A stretch of 60,432 nt of DNA from Lysobacter antibioticus (GTDB lineage: Bacteria > Pseudomonadota > Gammaproteobacteria > Xanthomonadales > Xanthomonadaceae): assembly GCF_000731095.1 (NCBI RefSeq), contig NZ_JMTZ01000036.1:1-60432 (forward strand). The letters run 5' to 3'. Position 1 is the first letter of the stretch. Each line of letters opens with the position of its first letter. The notes under the pieces are model-generated. The model was not told the origin of the DNA and did not search any database. It saw only the letters and a list, made by a program, of their open reading frames with translations. This document shows positions 50,369-59,535 of the stretch, one piece after another. The position numbers and the translations under genes were made by a program.

Positions 50369-50905
50369 TCAGCTCGATGCCGGCGCCTGCTCCGGGAACC
50401 ACTCCGCGCGTGCCAGCCAACCGGCCAGGAAGCGCTGCAGCACCGGATGCGCGGCGGCGAGGTTGCGGTAGTAGTCGATGCGGCCCTGGCGGTAGTGCGG
50501 GTACAGCGCCGCCTGATCGGCGGCCTGCAGTGCCGCGGCCGTGTCCGGGCCGAACCGGCCGTCGGCCACCACCGGCGGGCCGAGCAGGGTCTGCACCAAC
50601 GACACCGCATGGAAGCCGGCGTTGACCTGGAAATCGAACAGGTCCTCGGCCAGGCATTGCAGGCCGATCGCGTCGCATTGGAGCGGGTCCCAGTACAAGG
50701 TCTTGTAGAGGATCGCCGCCTGGCCGTTGCTCAGTGCCTTGAGGTTGTCGAGGGTGGGCGCGATGCCGAGCAGTGCCTGCGCATGCGCCTGGAAGGTCGC
50801 CAGGGTGATGCCCTTGTTGGTCGCGCCGCCCGGGTCGGCCGGGTCGTCGACGTAGCCGCCCTCGAACTTCAGCAGTTGCGGGAAAAACGCGTTGAAATCC
50901 GCCAT
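50369..50905 (-). CDS. GH108-type peptidoglycan muramidase
   Basis: A 178-residue protein of the glycoside hydrolase 108 (secretion-activator/phage endolysin-like) family. The N-terminus has the hallmark FEGGYVDDPADPGGATNKGIT with catalytic E15. The C-terminal peptidoglycan-binding part has VADGRFGPDTAAALQAAD. There is no signal peptide, so it would need a holin, another route, or cell lysis. No phage genes flank it. It is divergent from rarA. Confidence 0.88.
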   Translation of the reverse strand: MADFNAFFPQLLKFEGGYVDDPADPGGATNKGITLATFQAHAQALLGIAPTLDNLKALSNGQAAILYKTLYWDPLQCDAIGLQCLAEDLFDFQVNAGFHAVSLVQTLLGPPVVADGRFGPDTAAALQAADQAALYPHYRQGRIDYYRNLAAAHPVLQRFLAGWLARAEWFPEQAPASS

Positions 50906-51152
50906 CGCGATGCTCGCTGTGTAGGTGGATGGAGTTCCGGCGTACCGGGTTCGTGAACAAGAACGTCGCCGGGACGGGGCTGTGAGCGGCCTGCGTACGC
51001 AGGCCCGGTCGCGGATCCTACTCACTCGCCGGCGTGCTTGCCGCTACCTTCGCTCCGGGGTTCGGTTCAGACCTGCCAAACGGTTTGCGTTATCCCGCTG
51101 GATCAAGGGCTTGCGCCCAGGCGCGGCTCGCCGCCGCCGCGATCTTGCTATC

Positions 51153-52574
51153 GTGTCGGACCGCCCGACACCGGAACCCGTTCGCCCCGTGGCCCGCCGC
51201 AACGCCTCTTCCTCCGCTAACGATCGCGACCTGTTGAGCGTGGATCGCGACGGCCTGCGCCCGCTCGCCGAACGCATGCGTCCGCGCGCGCTCGACGAGA
51301 TGGTCGGCCAGCGCCGCCTGCTCGCGCCGGGGTCGGCGCTGCGCCGCGCGGTCGAGTCCGGGCGGGTGCACTCGATGATCCTGTGGGGGCCGCCGGGCTG
51401 CGGCAAGACCACCCTGGCGCTGCTGCTGGCGCGCTACGCCGATGCCGAGTTCAAGGCGATCTCGGCGGTGCTGTCGGGCTTGCCGGAAGTGCGCCAGGTG
51501 CTGGCCGAGGCCGCCCACCGGTTCGCCGACGGCCGCCGCACCGTGCTGTTCGTCGACGAGGTGCATCGCTTCAACAAGAACCAGCAGGATGCGTTCCTGC
51601 CGCACATCGAGCGCGGCACCATCCTGTTCGTCGGCGCCACCACCGAAAACCCGTCGTTCGAGCTCAACTCGGCCTTGTTGTCGCGCTGCCGCGTGCACGT
51701 GATGGAGTCGGTCTCGCCCGAGGACATCCGCCAGACCCTGCGCCGCGCGCTCGAGGACGAGGAGCGCGGCCTGGGCGGGCAGTCGATCCAGGTCGGCGAC
51801 GAACTGCTGCTGCAGATCGCCACCGCCGCCGACGGCGACGTACGCCGCGCCCTGACCCTGCTGGAGATCGCCGCCGAGCTGTCGCAGGACGAAGACGGCC
51901 TGATCACCGAGGCGGCCCTGGCCCAGGTGCTGGCCGACCGCACGCGCCGCTTCGACAAGGGCGGCGACCAGTTCTACGACCAGATCTCGGCGCTGCACAA
52001 ATCCGTGCGCAGCTCCAACCCGGATGCGGCGCTGTACTGGTTCGCGCGCATGCTCGACGGTGGCTGCGATCCGCATTATCTGGCGCGCCGGATCGTGCGC
52101 ATGGCGGTCGAAGACATCGGCCTGGCCGATCCGCGCGCCCAGCAGATGGCGGTCGACGCCTGGGACACCTACGACCGGCTCGGCAGCCCGGAAGGCGACC
52201 TGGCCCTGGCCCAGGTGGTGATCTACCTGGCGAGCACGGCCAAATCGAATGCGGCCTATGCGGCCTTCAACGCGGCCAAGAGCGATGTCGGCCAGTACGG
52301 CACCCAGGACGTGCCGATGCACCTGCGCAATGCGCCGACCAAGCTGATGGAACGCCTGGGCTACGCCAAGGGCTATCAGTACGACCACGACGCGGACGGC
52401 GGCATCGCCCTCGACCAGACCGGCTTTCCCGAGGCGATGGGCGAACGGGTGTATTACGAGCCGGTCGCGCGCGGTCTGGAGATCAAGCTCGGCGAGAAAC
52501 TCGCGCGCCTGCGCGCGCTGCGTTCGCAGGCGCGCGGCGAGGGCGACGGGCAGGGCGAAGGCGAGGGCGGCTGA
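51153..52574 (+). CDS. rarA: Replication-associated recombination protein A (RarA/MgsA)
   Basis: AAA+ ATPase acting at stalled replication forks. Walker A is GPPGCGKT (79-86), Walker [11 protein letters not shown], sensor [19 protein letters not shown]. The C-terminal tetramerisation region has [23 protein letters not shown] and [25 protein letters not shown]. The GTG at 51153 gives 473 residues; GTG 51189 is an alternative. It lies in the lolA-rarA order known from E. coli. Confidence 0.95.
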   Translation: MSDRPTPEPVRPVARRNASSSANDRDLLSVDRDGLRPLAERMRPRALDEMVGQRRLLAPGSALRRAVESGRVHSMILWGPPGCGKTTLALLLARYADAEFKAISAVLSGLPEVRQVLAEAAHRFADGRRTVLFVDEVHRFNKNQQDAFLPHIERGTILFVGATTENPSFELNSALLSRCRVHVMESVSPEDIRQTLRRALEDEERGLGGQSIQVGDELLLQIATAADGDVRRALTLLEIAAELSQDEDGLITEAALAQVLADRTRRFDKGGDQFYDQISALHKSVRSSNPDAALYWFARMLDGGCDPHYLARRIVRMAVEDIGLADPRAQQMAVDAWDTYDRLGSPEGDLALAQVVIYLASTAKSNAAYAAFNAAKSDVGQYGTQDVPMHLRNAPTKLMERLGYAKGYQYDHDADGGIALDQTGFPEAMGERVYYEPVARGLEIKLGEKLARLRALRSQARGEGDGQGEGEGG

Positions 52575-52716
52575 GGCGAGGGCGGCTGGCGAGGACATAC
52601 TCGAACGCGGCGGCCGTTCAGGCCGGCCGCGACGGGTCGGACGGTCAGACGGGCAGCGTGTCAGATGGCAGCGGGCAGGCCGCTACAGGCCGGCGCATAA
52701 CGGGAGATCGCATACG

Positions 52717-53103
52717 GTGTTGGCTTCGTTCTTCGCAATCGGCCTCGGCGCCGCGATCGGTGCGTGGGTGCGCTGGGGCCTGGGCCTGTGGCTCAATCCG
52801 AGCCATGCCAGCCTGCCCTTGGGCACCCTGGCGGCGAACCTGATCGGCGGCTACGGCATCGGCCTGGCCGTGGCCTGGTTCTCGCAACACCCCGCGATCG
52901 CGCCGGAGTGGCGCTTGTTCGTCATCACCGGCCTGCTCGGCGGGCTGACCACCTTCTCGACCTTCTCGGCCGAAGTCGTGCACTTGCTGGGGCGCGAGCA
53001 GTTCGGCTGGGCCTTCGGCGTGGCTGCGTTGCACATGCTGGGCTCGTTCGCGATGACCGCGGCTGGCATCGCCAGCGTGCAGGCCTGGGGTCGTGCTGGC
53101 TGA
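52717..53103 (+). CDS. crcB: Fluoride channel CrcB (Fluc)
   Basis: Small dual-topology membrane protein that exports fluoride. The 128-residue protein has four membrane helices and the family motifs [28 protein letters not shown], and [17 protein letters not shown]. The likely GTG start follows CGGGAG. It is 142 bp after rarA on the same strand. I looked for a fluoride riboswitch upstream and did not find a convincing one. Confidence 0.94.
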   Translation: MLASFFAIGLGAAIGAWVRWGLGLWLNPSHASLPLGTLAANLIGGYGIGLAVAWFSQHPAIAPEWRLFVITGLLGGLTTFSTFSAEVVHLLGREQFGWAFGVAALHMLGSFAMTAAGIASVQAWGRAG

Positions 53104-53145
53104 GCGGCGCCGGCCGAGCCGCGTCGGCTGAGCGGCCGCCCGCAA

Positions 53146-53442
53146 TTACTCGATGGACGGCGGGACCGGACGACGCGACATGCGCAGCACGTCGTCGCTC
53201 GGCGCGGCGACCTTGTTGGCCAGGACCTGCTGCAGGGATTCGACCTCGGCCCAGACCATGTGCTGCAGCGCCTGCAACAAGGTCATGCCGGCATTCGACA
53301 AGATCAGGCGGCCGTCGTGGCTCAGGGCCAGCCCATCCTCGATCAATGCATGCTTCATGTGACTGGTTTCCGGTTGCACCCCGCGTTGCAACCCCACTAG
53401 AACGCTCAGCAGAGCGTGTTCCCGCAATGACACCTTGAACAA
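53146..53442 (-). CDS. Conserved-looking short protein, unknown
   Basis: The most likely start is TTG at 53442, because AGAGGGG lies 7 bases before it; a GTG at 53433 is the alternative. The 98-residue product (MFKVSLREHALLSVLVGLQRGV...) is soluble with helical segments (LLQALQHMVWAEVESLQQVLANKV) and a basic tail (RMSRRPVPPSIE). No family is recognised. Codon usage looks coding downstream of the start and not upstream. Confidence 0.6.
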   Translation of the reverse strand: MFKVSLREHALLSVLVGLQRGVQPETSHMKHALIEDGLALSHDGRLILSNAGMTLLQALQHMVWAEVESLQQVLANKVAAPSDDVLRMSRRPVPPSIE

Positions 53443-53708
53443 AGCACTTCCCCTCTCAGCACCCGGCACGTATGGCTTGTATGTGCCGGCAGTCACGATA
53501 TGGGATCGGACGTGATGACAGCTTTGACAGGCACTGGTGCACCTGAAAGTTGCTTTCGGCCGGTGCCGGGCGGCCCTGTGGCGAAGGCGGCAGCCGGTGG
53601 CCGGGAGGCGCCGTCGGGAGTGGCCGGCCCCGTTGTAACTGTCCTGGCGATGCGGCATCGTCGCCGCACCCGCCGGGTCGGCGGGCACACCACAGATTCG
53701 GGACTTCC

Positions 53709-54449
53709 ATGCTGATCTACGACAAAGTCGTGCCGCTGAACCGCCACACCCATCGCCGCCTGCGTCTGCGTTCGTCCTCGCACAACGCCCGTTTCGCCGC
53801 AGGTCTCAACTCGGTGCCGTTGACCACGGTCGAGTTCCTGCAGGCCGCCTGCGAATACGCCATCGTGTTCGCCAAGCTCGAAAGCGGCGATTTCCTGCCG
53901 GCGATCATGGTCGGCCTGCGCAACGAAGAGAACCTCTACGTCGGCGAAGACGCGCGCTGGAAGCGCGGCTACGTGCCGGCGTTCCTGCGCCAGTATCCCT
54001 TCATCCTCACCGAAGACCGCGCCAACAATACGATGACGGTCTGCATCGACATGGGCTACGACGGTCTGTCGGAAGAAGAGGGCGAGCCGCTGTTCCAGGA
54101 GAACGGCGAGGACACCGAGAGCCTGGCGCGGGCGATGGGCTTCATGTCGAATTACCACGAAGAGTTCCGGCGCACCGCCGCGTTCACCGCCAAGCTCAAG
54201 GAACTCGACCTGCTGGAGCAGCGGGTGATCCGTTTCGGCGGCGAAGGCGAACCGCAGCGCGAACTCGGCGGCGTCTACGTCGTGTCGGAAGAGCGTTTGT
54301 TCAAGCTCGGCGACGCGCTGATCCCGGAACTGCTGCGTACCGGCGCGCTTGGGCTGATCTATACCCATCTGACTTCGATGCAGAACCTCGACCGGCTTTC
54401 GGCCTTGGCGCAAGAAGCGCAGAGCAAGGCCGCCCCGGCGACGAACTGA
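53709..54449 (+). CDS. SapC family protein
   Basis: A 246-residue protein of the SapC family, named after a Campylobacter S-layer gene; its role in xanthomonads is unknown. Recognisable blocks are YDKVVPLNRHTHRRLRL, EFLQAACEYAIVFAKLESGDFLPAIMVGLRNEENLYV and WKRGYVPAFLRQYPFIL. There is no signal peptide. Related genes often sit near TonB-dependent receptors and tryptophan halogenase-like genes, which are not seen here. Confidence 0.85.
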   Translation: MLIYDKVVPLNRHTHRRLRLRSSSHNARFAAGLNSVPLTTVEFLQAACEYAIVFAKLESGDFLPAIMVGLRNEENLYVGEDARWKRGYVPAFLRQYPFILTEDRANNTMTVCIDMGYDGLSEEEGEPLFQENGEDTESLARAMGFMSNYHEEFRRTAAFTAKLKELDLLEQRVIRFGGEGEPQRELGGVYVVSEERLFKLGDALIPELLRTGALGLIYTHLTSMQNLDRLSALAQEAQSKAAPATN

Positions 54450-54455
54450 GCCGAC

Positions 54456-54873
54456 CGCTTTAGTGGCGGAAGCTTTTGGCGTTTGATCTAGATCTGGACC
54501 TTGCTTGAGCGATACGCCGCGAGGCCGACACGGCGCGGTCGCGGCTCGCGCCGCTCCTACTCTTTAAACCGGCGGCCACGACGCTCTGATCTCGCGTCGC
54601 TTCCGACTGGAGTCCAGGGTAGGAGCGACGTAAGTCGCGACCACGTTTTCGCGGCCTCCGGCGTGTCCCTCAAGCAAGAGGGCAAATCCCTCGAGCAAGA
54701 GCAGAGCTTCCGTCCGCTACGCGGCCGGGTTACTTTCTTTTGCTGGCCCAAAAGAAAGGTAACCAAAGAAAAGGGCTTTCCTTGACGAAGCTCCCGTGCG
54801 AGTACGCAGCTTGCGCCGGGATTTTTCGATAAGACGTCCCTGTCTTATCGAAAAACGGCGCACGTCCTGTGCG
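54456..54873. repeat. Block of dispersed repeats between SapC and pot operon
   Basis: The 558-bp gap 54450-55007 has no gene. It contains: GCTTTAGTGGCGGAAGC (about 54456-54486), matched in inverted orientation at 60371-60401; two GTAG REPs; a hairpin GGTTACTTTCTTTT/AAAAGAAAGGTAACC (54728-54764), partly repeated at 60400-60420; a perfect 14-bp palindrome TTTTTCGATAAGAC/GTCTTATCGAAAAA (54822-54855); and GGCGCAC/GTGCGCC next to it (about 54857-54873). Confidence 0.8.
54538..54641. repeat. Inverted pair of GTAG REPs
   Basis: A minus-oriented REP at 54538-54560 (stem GCGGC, loop GCGA, GCCGC) and a plus-oriented one at 54619-54641 (stem GCGAC, loop GTAA, GTCGC). The second has a compensatory G-C to A-T pair change, so its hairpin is kept. 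Confidence 0.82.
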
Positions 54874-54930
54874 CCGCCCTCCGGGTCTCCAAGTGTTCTC
54901 GCGAGTTCGGTACTGCGCCAAGCTCTTCAT

Positions 54931-54968
<38 letters not shown>

Positions 54969-55007
54969 TCAGGACACACGACCTTGCCGAGCTGTCGCGC
55001 ATGCGCC

Positions 55008-55823
55008 TCAATCGCGCAACCGTGCCAACTTGCGTTCGCGCCGATGCATCAACACACCCGCCACGCTGACCCCGATCGCCACCAACAGCACGATGATCGT
55101 GGTCAACGCATTGATCTCCGGGGTCACGCCGATCTTGACCTTGGAATAGACCAGCATCGGCAGGGTGGTCGAGCCCGGACCGGAGGTGAAGCTGGCGATG
55201 ACCAGGTCGTCCAGCGACAGGGTGAAGGCGAGCAGCCAGCCGGCGAGCAGGGCCGGGGCGATCAGGGGCAGGGTGATGACGAAGAACACCCGCCACGGCT
55301 TCGCGCCCAGGTCCATCGCCGCTTCTTCCAGGCTCGCGTCCATCGAGGTCATGCGCGAGCGCACCACCACGGTGACGTAGCAGGCGGTCAGGGTAATGTG
55401 GGCGAGGGTGATCGTGGTCATGCCGCGTTCGGGCCAGCCGAACAACTGCTGCACGCCGACGAACAGCAGCAACGAGGACAGGCCGAGCATGACGTCGGGC
55501 ATCACCATCGGCGCCGAGTTCATCAGGCTGAGGATGCCGCGGCCCGGGAAACGGCCGAAGCGCGACAGCGCCAGCCCGCTCGCGGTGCCGAGCGCGACCG
55601 CGGCGGTGGCCGAGATCGCGGCGATGGTCAGGCTGCGCTGCACCGCCTCCAGGATCTGCTCGTTGCGCATCAGCGCGCCGTACCACTGCAGCGAGAACCC
55701 GCCCCAGGTGGTGGCGCGTTCGGAGCCGCTGAAGGAGAACACGATCACCGAGACGATCGGCAGGTACAGGAAGGCGTAGCCCAGCGCCATCATCGTGTAC
55801 AGAGTGAACGGGCGCCGCCTCAC
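55008..55823 (-). CDS. potI: Putrescine ABC transporter permease PotI
   Basis: Second inner-membrane permease of the polyamine importer. The 271-residue protein has about six membrane helices and the EAA loop EEAAMDLGAKPWRVFFVITLPLIAPALLAG that docks on the ATPase. The GTG start at 55823 overlaps the potH stop by 3 bases (GTGA), so translation is coupled. Last gene of the operon. Confidence 0.95.
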   Translation of the reverse strand: MRRRPFTLYTMMALGYAFLYLPIVSVIVFSFSGSERATTWGGFSLQWYGALMRNEQILEAVQRSLTIAAISATAAVALGTASGLALSRFGRFPGRGILSLMNSAPMVMPDVMLGLSSLLLFVGVQQLFGWPERGMTTITLAHITLTACYVTVVVRSRMTSMDASLEEAAMDLGAKPWRVFFVITLPLIAPALLAGWLLAFTLSLDDLVIASFTSGPGSTTLPMLVYSKVKIGVTPEINALTTIIVLLVAIGVSVAGVLMHRRERKLARLRD

Positions 55824-56818
55824 GAGCGGGCCTCGCGCGCCACGCGACGGTTCTCGACATACTCGAACAGCAGGGTCGGCAGCACGATCAGCAACAGCAT
55901 GGCGATGGCGATCGCCGCCGACAGCGGCCAGTCGCGGTTGGTGAAGAACTCGGTCCACAGCACGCGGCCGATGGTCAGCGCGTCGGGGCCGCCGAGCACG
56001 TCGGGGATCACGAACTCGCCGACCGCCGGGATGAACACCAGCAAGGTGCCGGCGATGATGCCGGGGATCGACAGCGGCAGGGTCACGCGCGCGAAGGCCT
56101 GCCAGGGTTTCGCGCCGAGGTCGGCGGCGGCTTCGAGCAGGGTGAAGTCGAGCCGCACCAGGGTCGCGGCGAGCGGCAGGATCATGAAGGGCAGGTAGTT
56201 GTAGGTGATGCCGATATAGACCGCCAGGTCGGTGTGCAGCACCGCCTCGCCGGGCTCAATCAGGCCGGTCCAGGCCAGGGCCTGGCTGATCAGGCCGTTG
56301 GCGCGCAGCAGGCCGATCAGGGCATAGGTGCGCAGCAGCGAGCTGGTCCAGAACGGCAGGATCACCAGCACCAACAGCAACAGGCGCAGCACCCGCGGTG
56401 CGCGGGCGATGCCGTAGGCGATGGGATAGCCCAACAGCAGGCAGAACAGGGTCGACACCGAGGCGAACAGCAGCGATTTCAGATACGCGGCGATATACAG
56501 CGGGTCCGACAGCAACGCGGTGTAGTTGGAGGCATGCAGGCGCAGCGAAGTGGCGCCGTCGGCACCGGTCTCGATCAGCGGGGTGTACGGCGGCACCTGG
56601 CCGAACAGGCCCTGGGCGAAGCTGATCTTGAGCACGATCAGGAACGGCACCAGGAAGAACAGCGCCATCCACAGCATCGGCACAGCGGTCACCAGCAGGC
56701 GGCCGCGGCGGCTGCGAAACTCGTCGCCAACCGCGCGGAACCAACCGAAGAGGTTCTGAACGACATCCGCCCAGAAACCCCAGCCCCCCAAGTCCCGCTT
56801 TTGCTCCATCCCACTCAT
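55820..56818 (-). CDS. potH: Putrescine ABC transporter permease PotH
   Basis: First permease of the system. The 332-residue protein has an N-terminal cytoplasmic tail, about six membrane helices and the EAA loop LEAAADLGAKPWQAFARVTLPLSIPGIIAG. The ATG follows TGGGGATGCGCCC. It is separated from potG by 115 bp that contain a 15-bp tandem repeat, unlike the tight joins elsewhere in the operon. Confidence 0.95.
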   Translation of the reverse strand: MSGMEQKRDLGGWGFWADVVQNLFGWFRAVGDEFRSRRGRLLVTAVPMLWMALFFLVPFLIVLKISFAQGLFGQVPPYTPLIETGADGATSLRLHASNYTALLSDPLYIAAYLKSLLFASVSTLFCLLLGYPIAYGIARAPRVLRLLLLVLVILPFWTSSLLRTYALIGLLRANGLISQALAWTGLIEPGEAVLHTDLAVYIGITYNYLPFMILPLAATLVRLDFTLLEAAADLGAKPWQAFARVTLPLSIPGIIAGTLLVFIPAVGEFVIPDVLGGPDALTIGRVLWTEFFTNRDWPLSAAIAIAMLLLIVLPTLLFEYVENRRVAREARS

Positions 56819-56901
56819 GGGCGCATCCCCAGCACGGCCGCGCAGACCGTTCCGGCACGCATGAGCCGGCGATGCACGAGTCCGCCGCTCACGAGGCCAT
56901 G

Positions 56902-56946
56902 CTTCACGAGGTCAGCCTTCACGAGGTCAGCCTTCACGACGTCAGC
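56902..56946 (-). repeat. Three 15-bp tandem repeats across the potG stop
   Basis: The plus-strand unit CTTCACGAGGTCAGC occurs three times, the third with one change. The third copy contains the TGA of potG. The repeat therefore probably grew outward from the end of the gene. Each unit has the TGA but in context only the first met on the minus strand is used. Confidence 0.88.
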
Positions 56947-58091
56947 ACCACCGCGCTGCTCGCATCCCACGACAGCCACAGGCTGTCGTCCCAGTCGTAA
57001 TGCGGCTCGGAGCTGCGGGCGACGTGGGTTTCCTGCACGCGCAAGGTCGCGCCGGCCTCGGTCTGGACGTGATAGATCGAGACGTCGCCGAGGTAGGCGA
57101 TGTCGCGGACCTTGCCGACCACGGCGTTGTCCAGGCCTTCGGGGCGGGTTTCGTGGACGTCGATTTTCTCCGGGCGCACCGCGATGCCGACCGCGGTGCC
57201 TTCGGGCAGCGGATCGGGATGGCGTGCGAGCAGTTCGCCGCCGACCCCGTCGCAATGCACGCGCAGCAGACCGCCGTCGTCATGGCCGAGCACGCGTCCG
57301 TCGAGCAGATTGATGCCGCCGATGAACTCGGCGACGAAGCGGGTCGCCGGGTACTCGTACAACACCGCGGGCGTCGACACCTGGACGATGCGGCCGGTGT
57401 CCATGACCGCGATCCGCGACGACATCGTCATCGCCTCTTCCTGGTCGTGGGTGACCATGATGAAGGTGGTGCCGACCCGTTCCTGGATGCTGACCAGTTC
57501 GAACTGGGTGTGTTCGCGCAGCTTTTTGTCGAGCGCGCCCAGCGGTTCGTCGAGCAACAACAGCTTGGGTTGCTTGGCGAGCGCGCGGGCCAGGGCGACG
57601 CGCTGGCGCTGGCCGCCGGAGAGTTGGTCGGGCTTGCGGTTGCCGAGCTGCGGCATGCGCACCAGCTCCAGCATCGCCTGCACGCGGTCGCGGATCTCGC
57701 CGGCGCCGAGGCGGGCTTCGCCGGGCAGGCTCTGCTTGAGGCCGAAGGCGATGTTCTGGGCCACGCTCATGTGCGGGAACAGGGCATAGCTCTGGAACAT
57801 CATGTTGACCGGGCGCTGGTACGGCGGCAGGTCGGTGACGTCGACGCCGTCGATCAGCACGCGGCCGCGGTCCGGTGTCTCGAAGCCGGCGAGCACGCGC
57901 AGCAGGCTGCTCTTGCCCGAGCCCGAGCCGCCGAGCAGGGCGAAGAACTCGCCGCGGTATACGTCCAGCGAGATGTCGTCGCAGGCGTAGACCTTGCCGT
58001 AGGTCTTGGTCACGCCTTCGATGCGCACGAACGGCTGTGCGGACGGGTCGCGCCAGGGTTCGAGGGCGGCGCTGCGGGCGGGGACGCTCAC
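56934..58091 (-). CDS. potG: Putrescine ABC transporter ATPase PotG
   Basis: ATPase of the importer. The 385-residue protein has Walker [10 protein letters not shown], the signature [15 protein letters not shown], Walker [13 protein letters not shown] and the switch histidine in [11 protein letters not shown]-terminal TOBE regulatory domain follows ([17 protein letters not shown]). The GTG start is 4 bases after the potF stop. Confidence 0.95.
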   Translation of the reverse strand: MSVPARSAALEPWRDPSAQPFVRIEGVTKTYGKVYACDDISLDVYRGEFFALLGGSGSGKSSLLRVLAGFETPDRGRVLIDGVDVTDLPPYQRPVNMMFQSYALFPHMSVAQNIAFGLKQSLPGEARLGAGEIRDRVQAMLELVRMPQLGNRKPDQLSGGQRQRVALARALAKQPKLLLLDEPLGALDKKLREHTQFELVSIQERVGTTFIMVTHDQEEAMTMSSRIAVMDTGRIVQVSTPAVLYEYPATRFVAEFIGGINLLDGRVLGHDDGGLLRVHCDGVGGELLARHPDPLPEGTAVGIAVRPEKIDVHETRPEGLDNAVVGKVRDIAYLGDVSIYHVQTEAGATLRVQETHVARSSEPHYDWDDSLWLSWDASSAVVLTS

Positions 58092-58095
58092 GCGC

Positions 58096-59241
58096 TCAGT
58101 GCCCGCTCTTGATGCGGGTCCAGGCGCGTACGCGCTGGCGTTGCACGTCTTCGGGCAGGGACTTGGGGTCGATCAACTTGGCACGCACCTCCGCCGGCGG
58201 ATACACGCCAGGGTCCTTGGCGATGGCCGGGTCGACCAATGGCAACGCGTCCTTGTTGGCGCTGGCGTAGGCGACGTGGTTGCTGATCGCCGCGGCGACC
58301 TTCGGGTCGAGCAGGTAATCGATGAAGGCGTGGGCGTTGCCCGAGTGTTTGCTGTCTTTCGGTACCGCGATCACGTCGACCCAGCGGATCGCGCCTTCCT
58401 TGGGCAGCACGAAGCGCAGGTTCGGCGCCGGCTTGCCGGCCTTGGCGGCGGCATCGAAAGCGTCGGTGCTGGCCTGGGCGATGTCGCCGGAATAGCCCAT
58501 CACCAGGCAGGCGTCGCCGTTGGCGAAGGCATCCTTGTACTCGGCGTTGTTGAAGGTGCGCACGTAGGGCCGGATCGCCTCGTAGACCTTCTTGACCACC
58601 TCGATCTCGTCGGCGGTGCCGGCGTTGGGATCGCGTCCGCGCCAGATCAGCGCCGCGCCGAAGGCTTCCTGGTCGTCGTCGAGCACGGTGATGCCGCACT
58701 TGGCGAGCTTGGCGGCGTTGGCGGGATCGAACAACAGCGACCAGGTATCGAGTGCGGCGCCGGGGCCGAGCGCGGCCTGAACCTTGTCGACGTTGACGCC
58801 GAGCCCGGTGGTGCCCCACATGTACGGCACCAGGTGCGCGTTGCCCGGGTCGATGCCGTCCAGGTTCTGCAGCAACTGCGGGTCGAGATGCTTCCAGTGG
58901 CTCAACTTGCTCTTGTCGAGCGCCGCATACAGCCCACTCTTGACCTGGCGTTGGGCGAACGGACGCGCCGACGGAAACACCACGTCGTAGCCCGATGCGC
59001 CCGCGGTGAGCTTGCTCTCCAGGGTTTCGTTGGCATCGTAGACGTCGTAATTGACCTTGATACCGGTCGCCGTCTCGAAGTTCTTGATGGTGTCGTCGGC
59101 GACGTAGTCGGACCAGTTGTAGACGTTGAGCACCTTCTCCTCGGCGCCGGCCGGCGCGGCGGGCGCGGCCTGGTCGGGCTGTTTGCCGCCGCAGGCGACG
59201 AGCATCAGGGCGCAGGCGAGCGGGGCGAGGCGCAGGATCAC
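58096..59241 (-). CDS. potF: Polyamine-binding protein PotF, lipoprotein form
   Basis: Binds putrescine or a related polyamine for the PotGHI importer. The GTG at 59241 follows TTGGAG and gives 381 residues. The N-terminus (VILRLAPLACALMLVACGG) ends in a lipobox with C17, so it is probably anchored in the inner membrane rather than free as in E. coli. Core motifs are LNVYNWSDYVADDTIKNFE, YDVVFPSARP and GYSGDIAQAS. First gene of the operon. Confidence 0.94.
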   Translation of the reverse strand: MILRLAPLACALMLVACGGKQPDQAAPAAPAGAEEKVLNVYNWSDYVADDTIKNFETATGIKVNYDVYDANETLESKLTAGASGYDVVFPSARPFAQRQVKSGLYAALDKSKLSHWKHLDPQLLQNLDGIDPGNAHLVPYMWGTTGLGVNVDKVQAALGPGAALDTWSLLFDPANAAKLAKCGITVLDDDQEAFGAALIWRGRDPNAGTADEIEVVKKVYEAIRPYVRTFNNAEYKDAFANGDACLVMGYSGDIAQASTDAFDAAAKAGKPAPNLRFVLPKEGAIRWVDVIAVPKDSKHSGNAHAFIDYLLDPKVAAAISNHVAYASANKDALPLVDPAIAKDPGVYPPAEVRAKLIDPKSLPEDVQRQRVRAWTRIKSGH

Positions 59242-59535
59242 GGTGTTCTCCAAAACAGGTGCGATGGCGGGGATGTTCGGAGGGCGCTCGGGCGGTGTCA
59301 ATGTAAGACAGCCCTTTGCGCCGGCCTTCACGCGAAGGACCCGATCGCCGGCCCGCCTCGGATGGCTTTAGCTCCTCTCCCGTTGACGGGGTGAGCGAGC
59401 GCGGCTTGCGAGCTCACGAACGCCAAGGCGCTATGCGTTCTGGCCGGGGTGGGGTTGGGGGGAGGGCGCAGAGAGTTCGGGTGAGGGCAGGCCGACTGCG
59501 CTATCGTCGCCGGCAGCCCGCCTGGAGAGACCCGC

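Noticed and set aside
50369-50905. Prophage remnant around the GH108 gene
   Set aside because: Neighbours are GNAT and rarA; no integrase, holin, tail or attachment site is seen.
52575-52716. Fluoride riboswitch upstream of crcB
   Set aside because: The conserved crcB-motif segments could not be found in this stretch; only GC-rich sequence without the expected pseudoknot parts.
54822-54855. Terminator of the pot operon
   Set aside because: The palindrome has its T-run inside the stem on the 5' side and ends in A on both strands, so it does not have terminator form.
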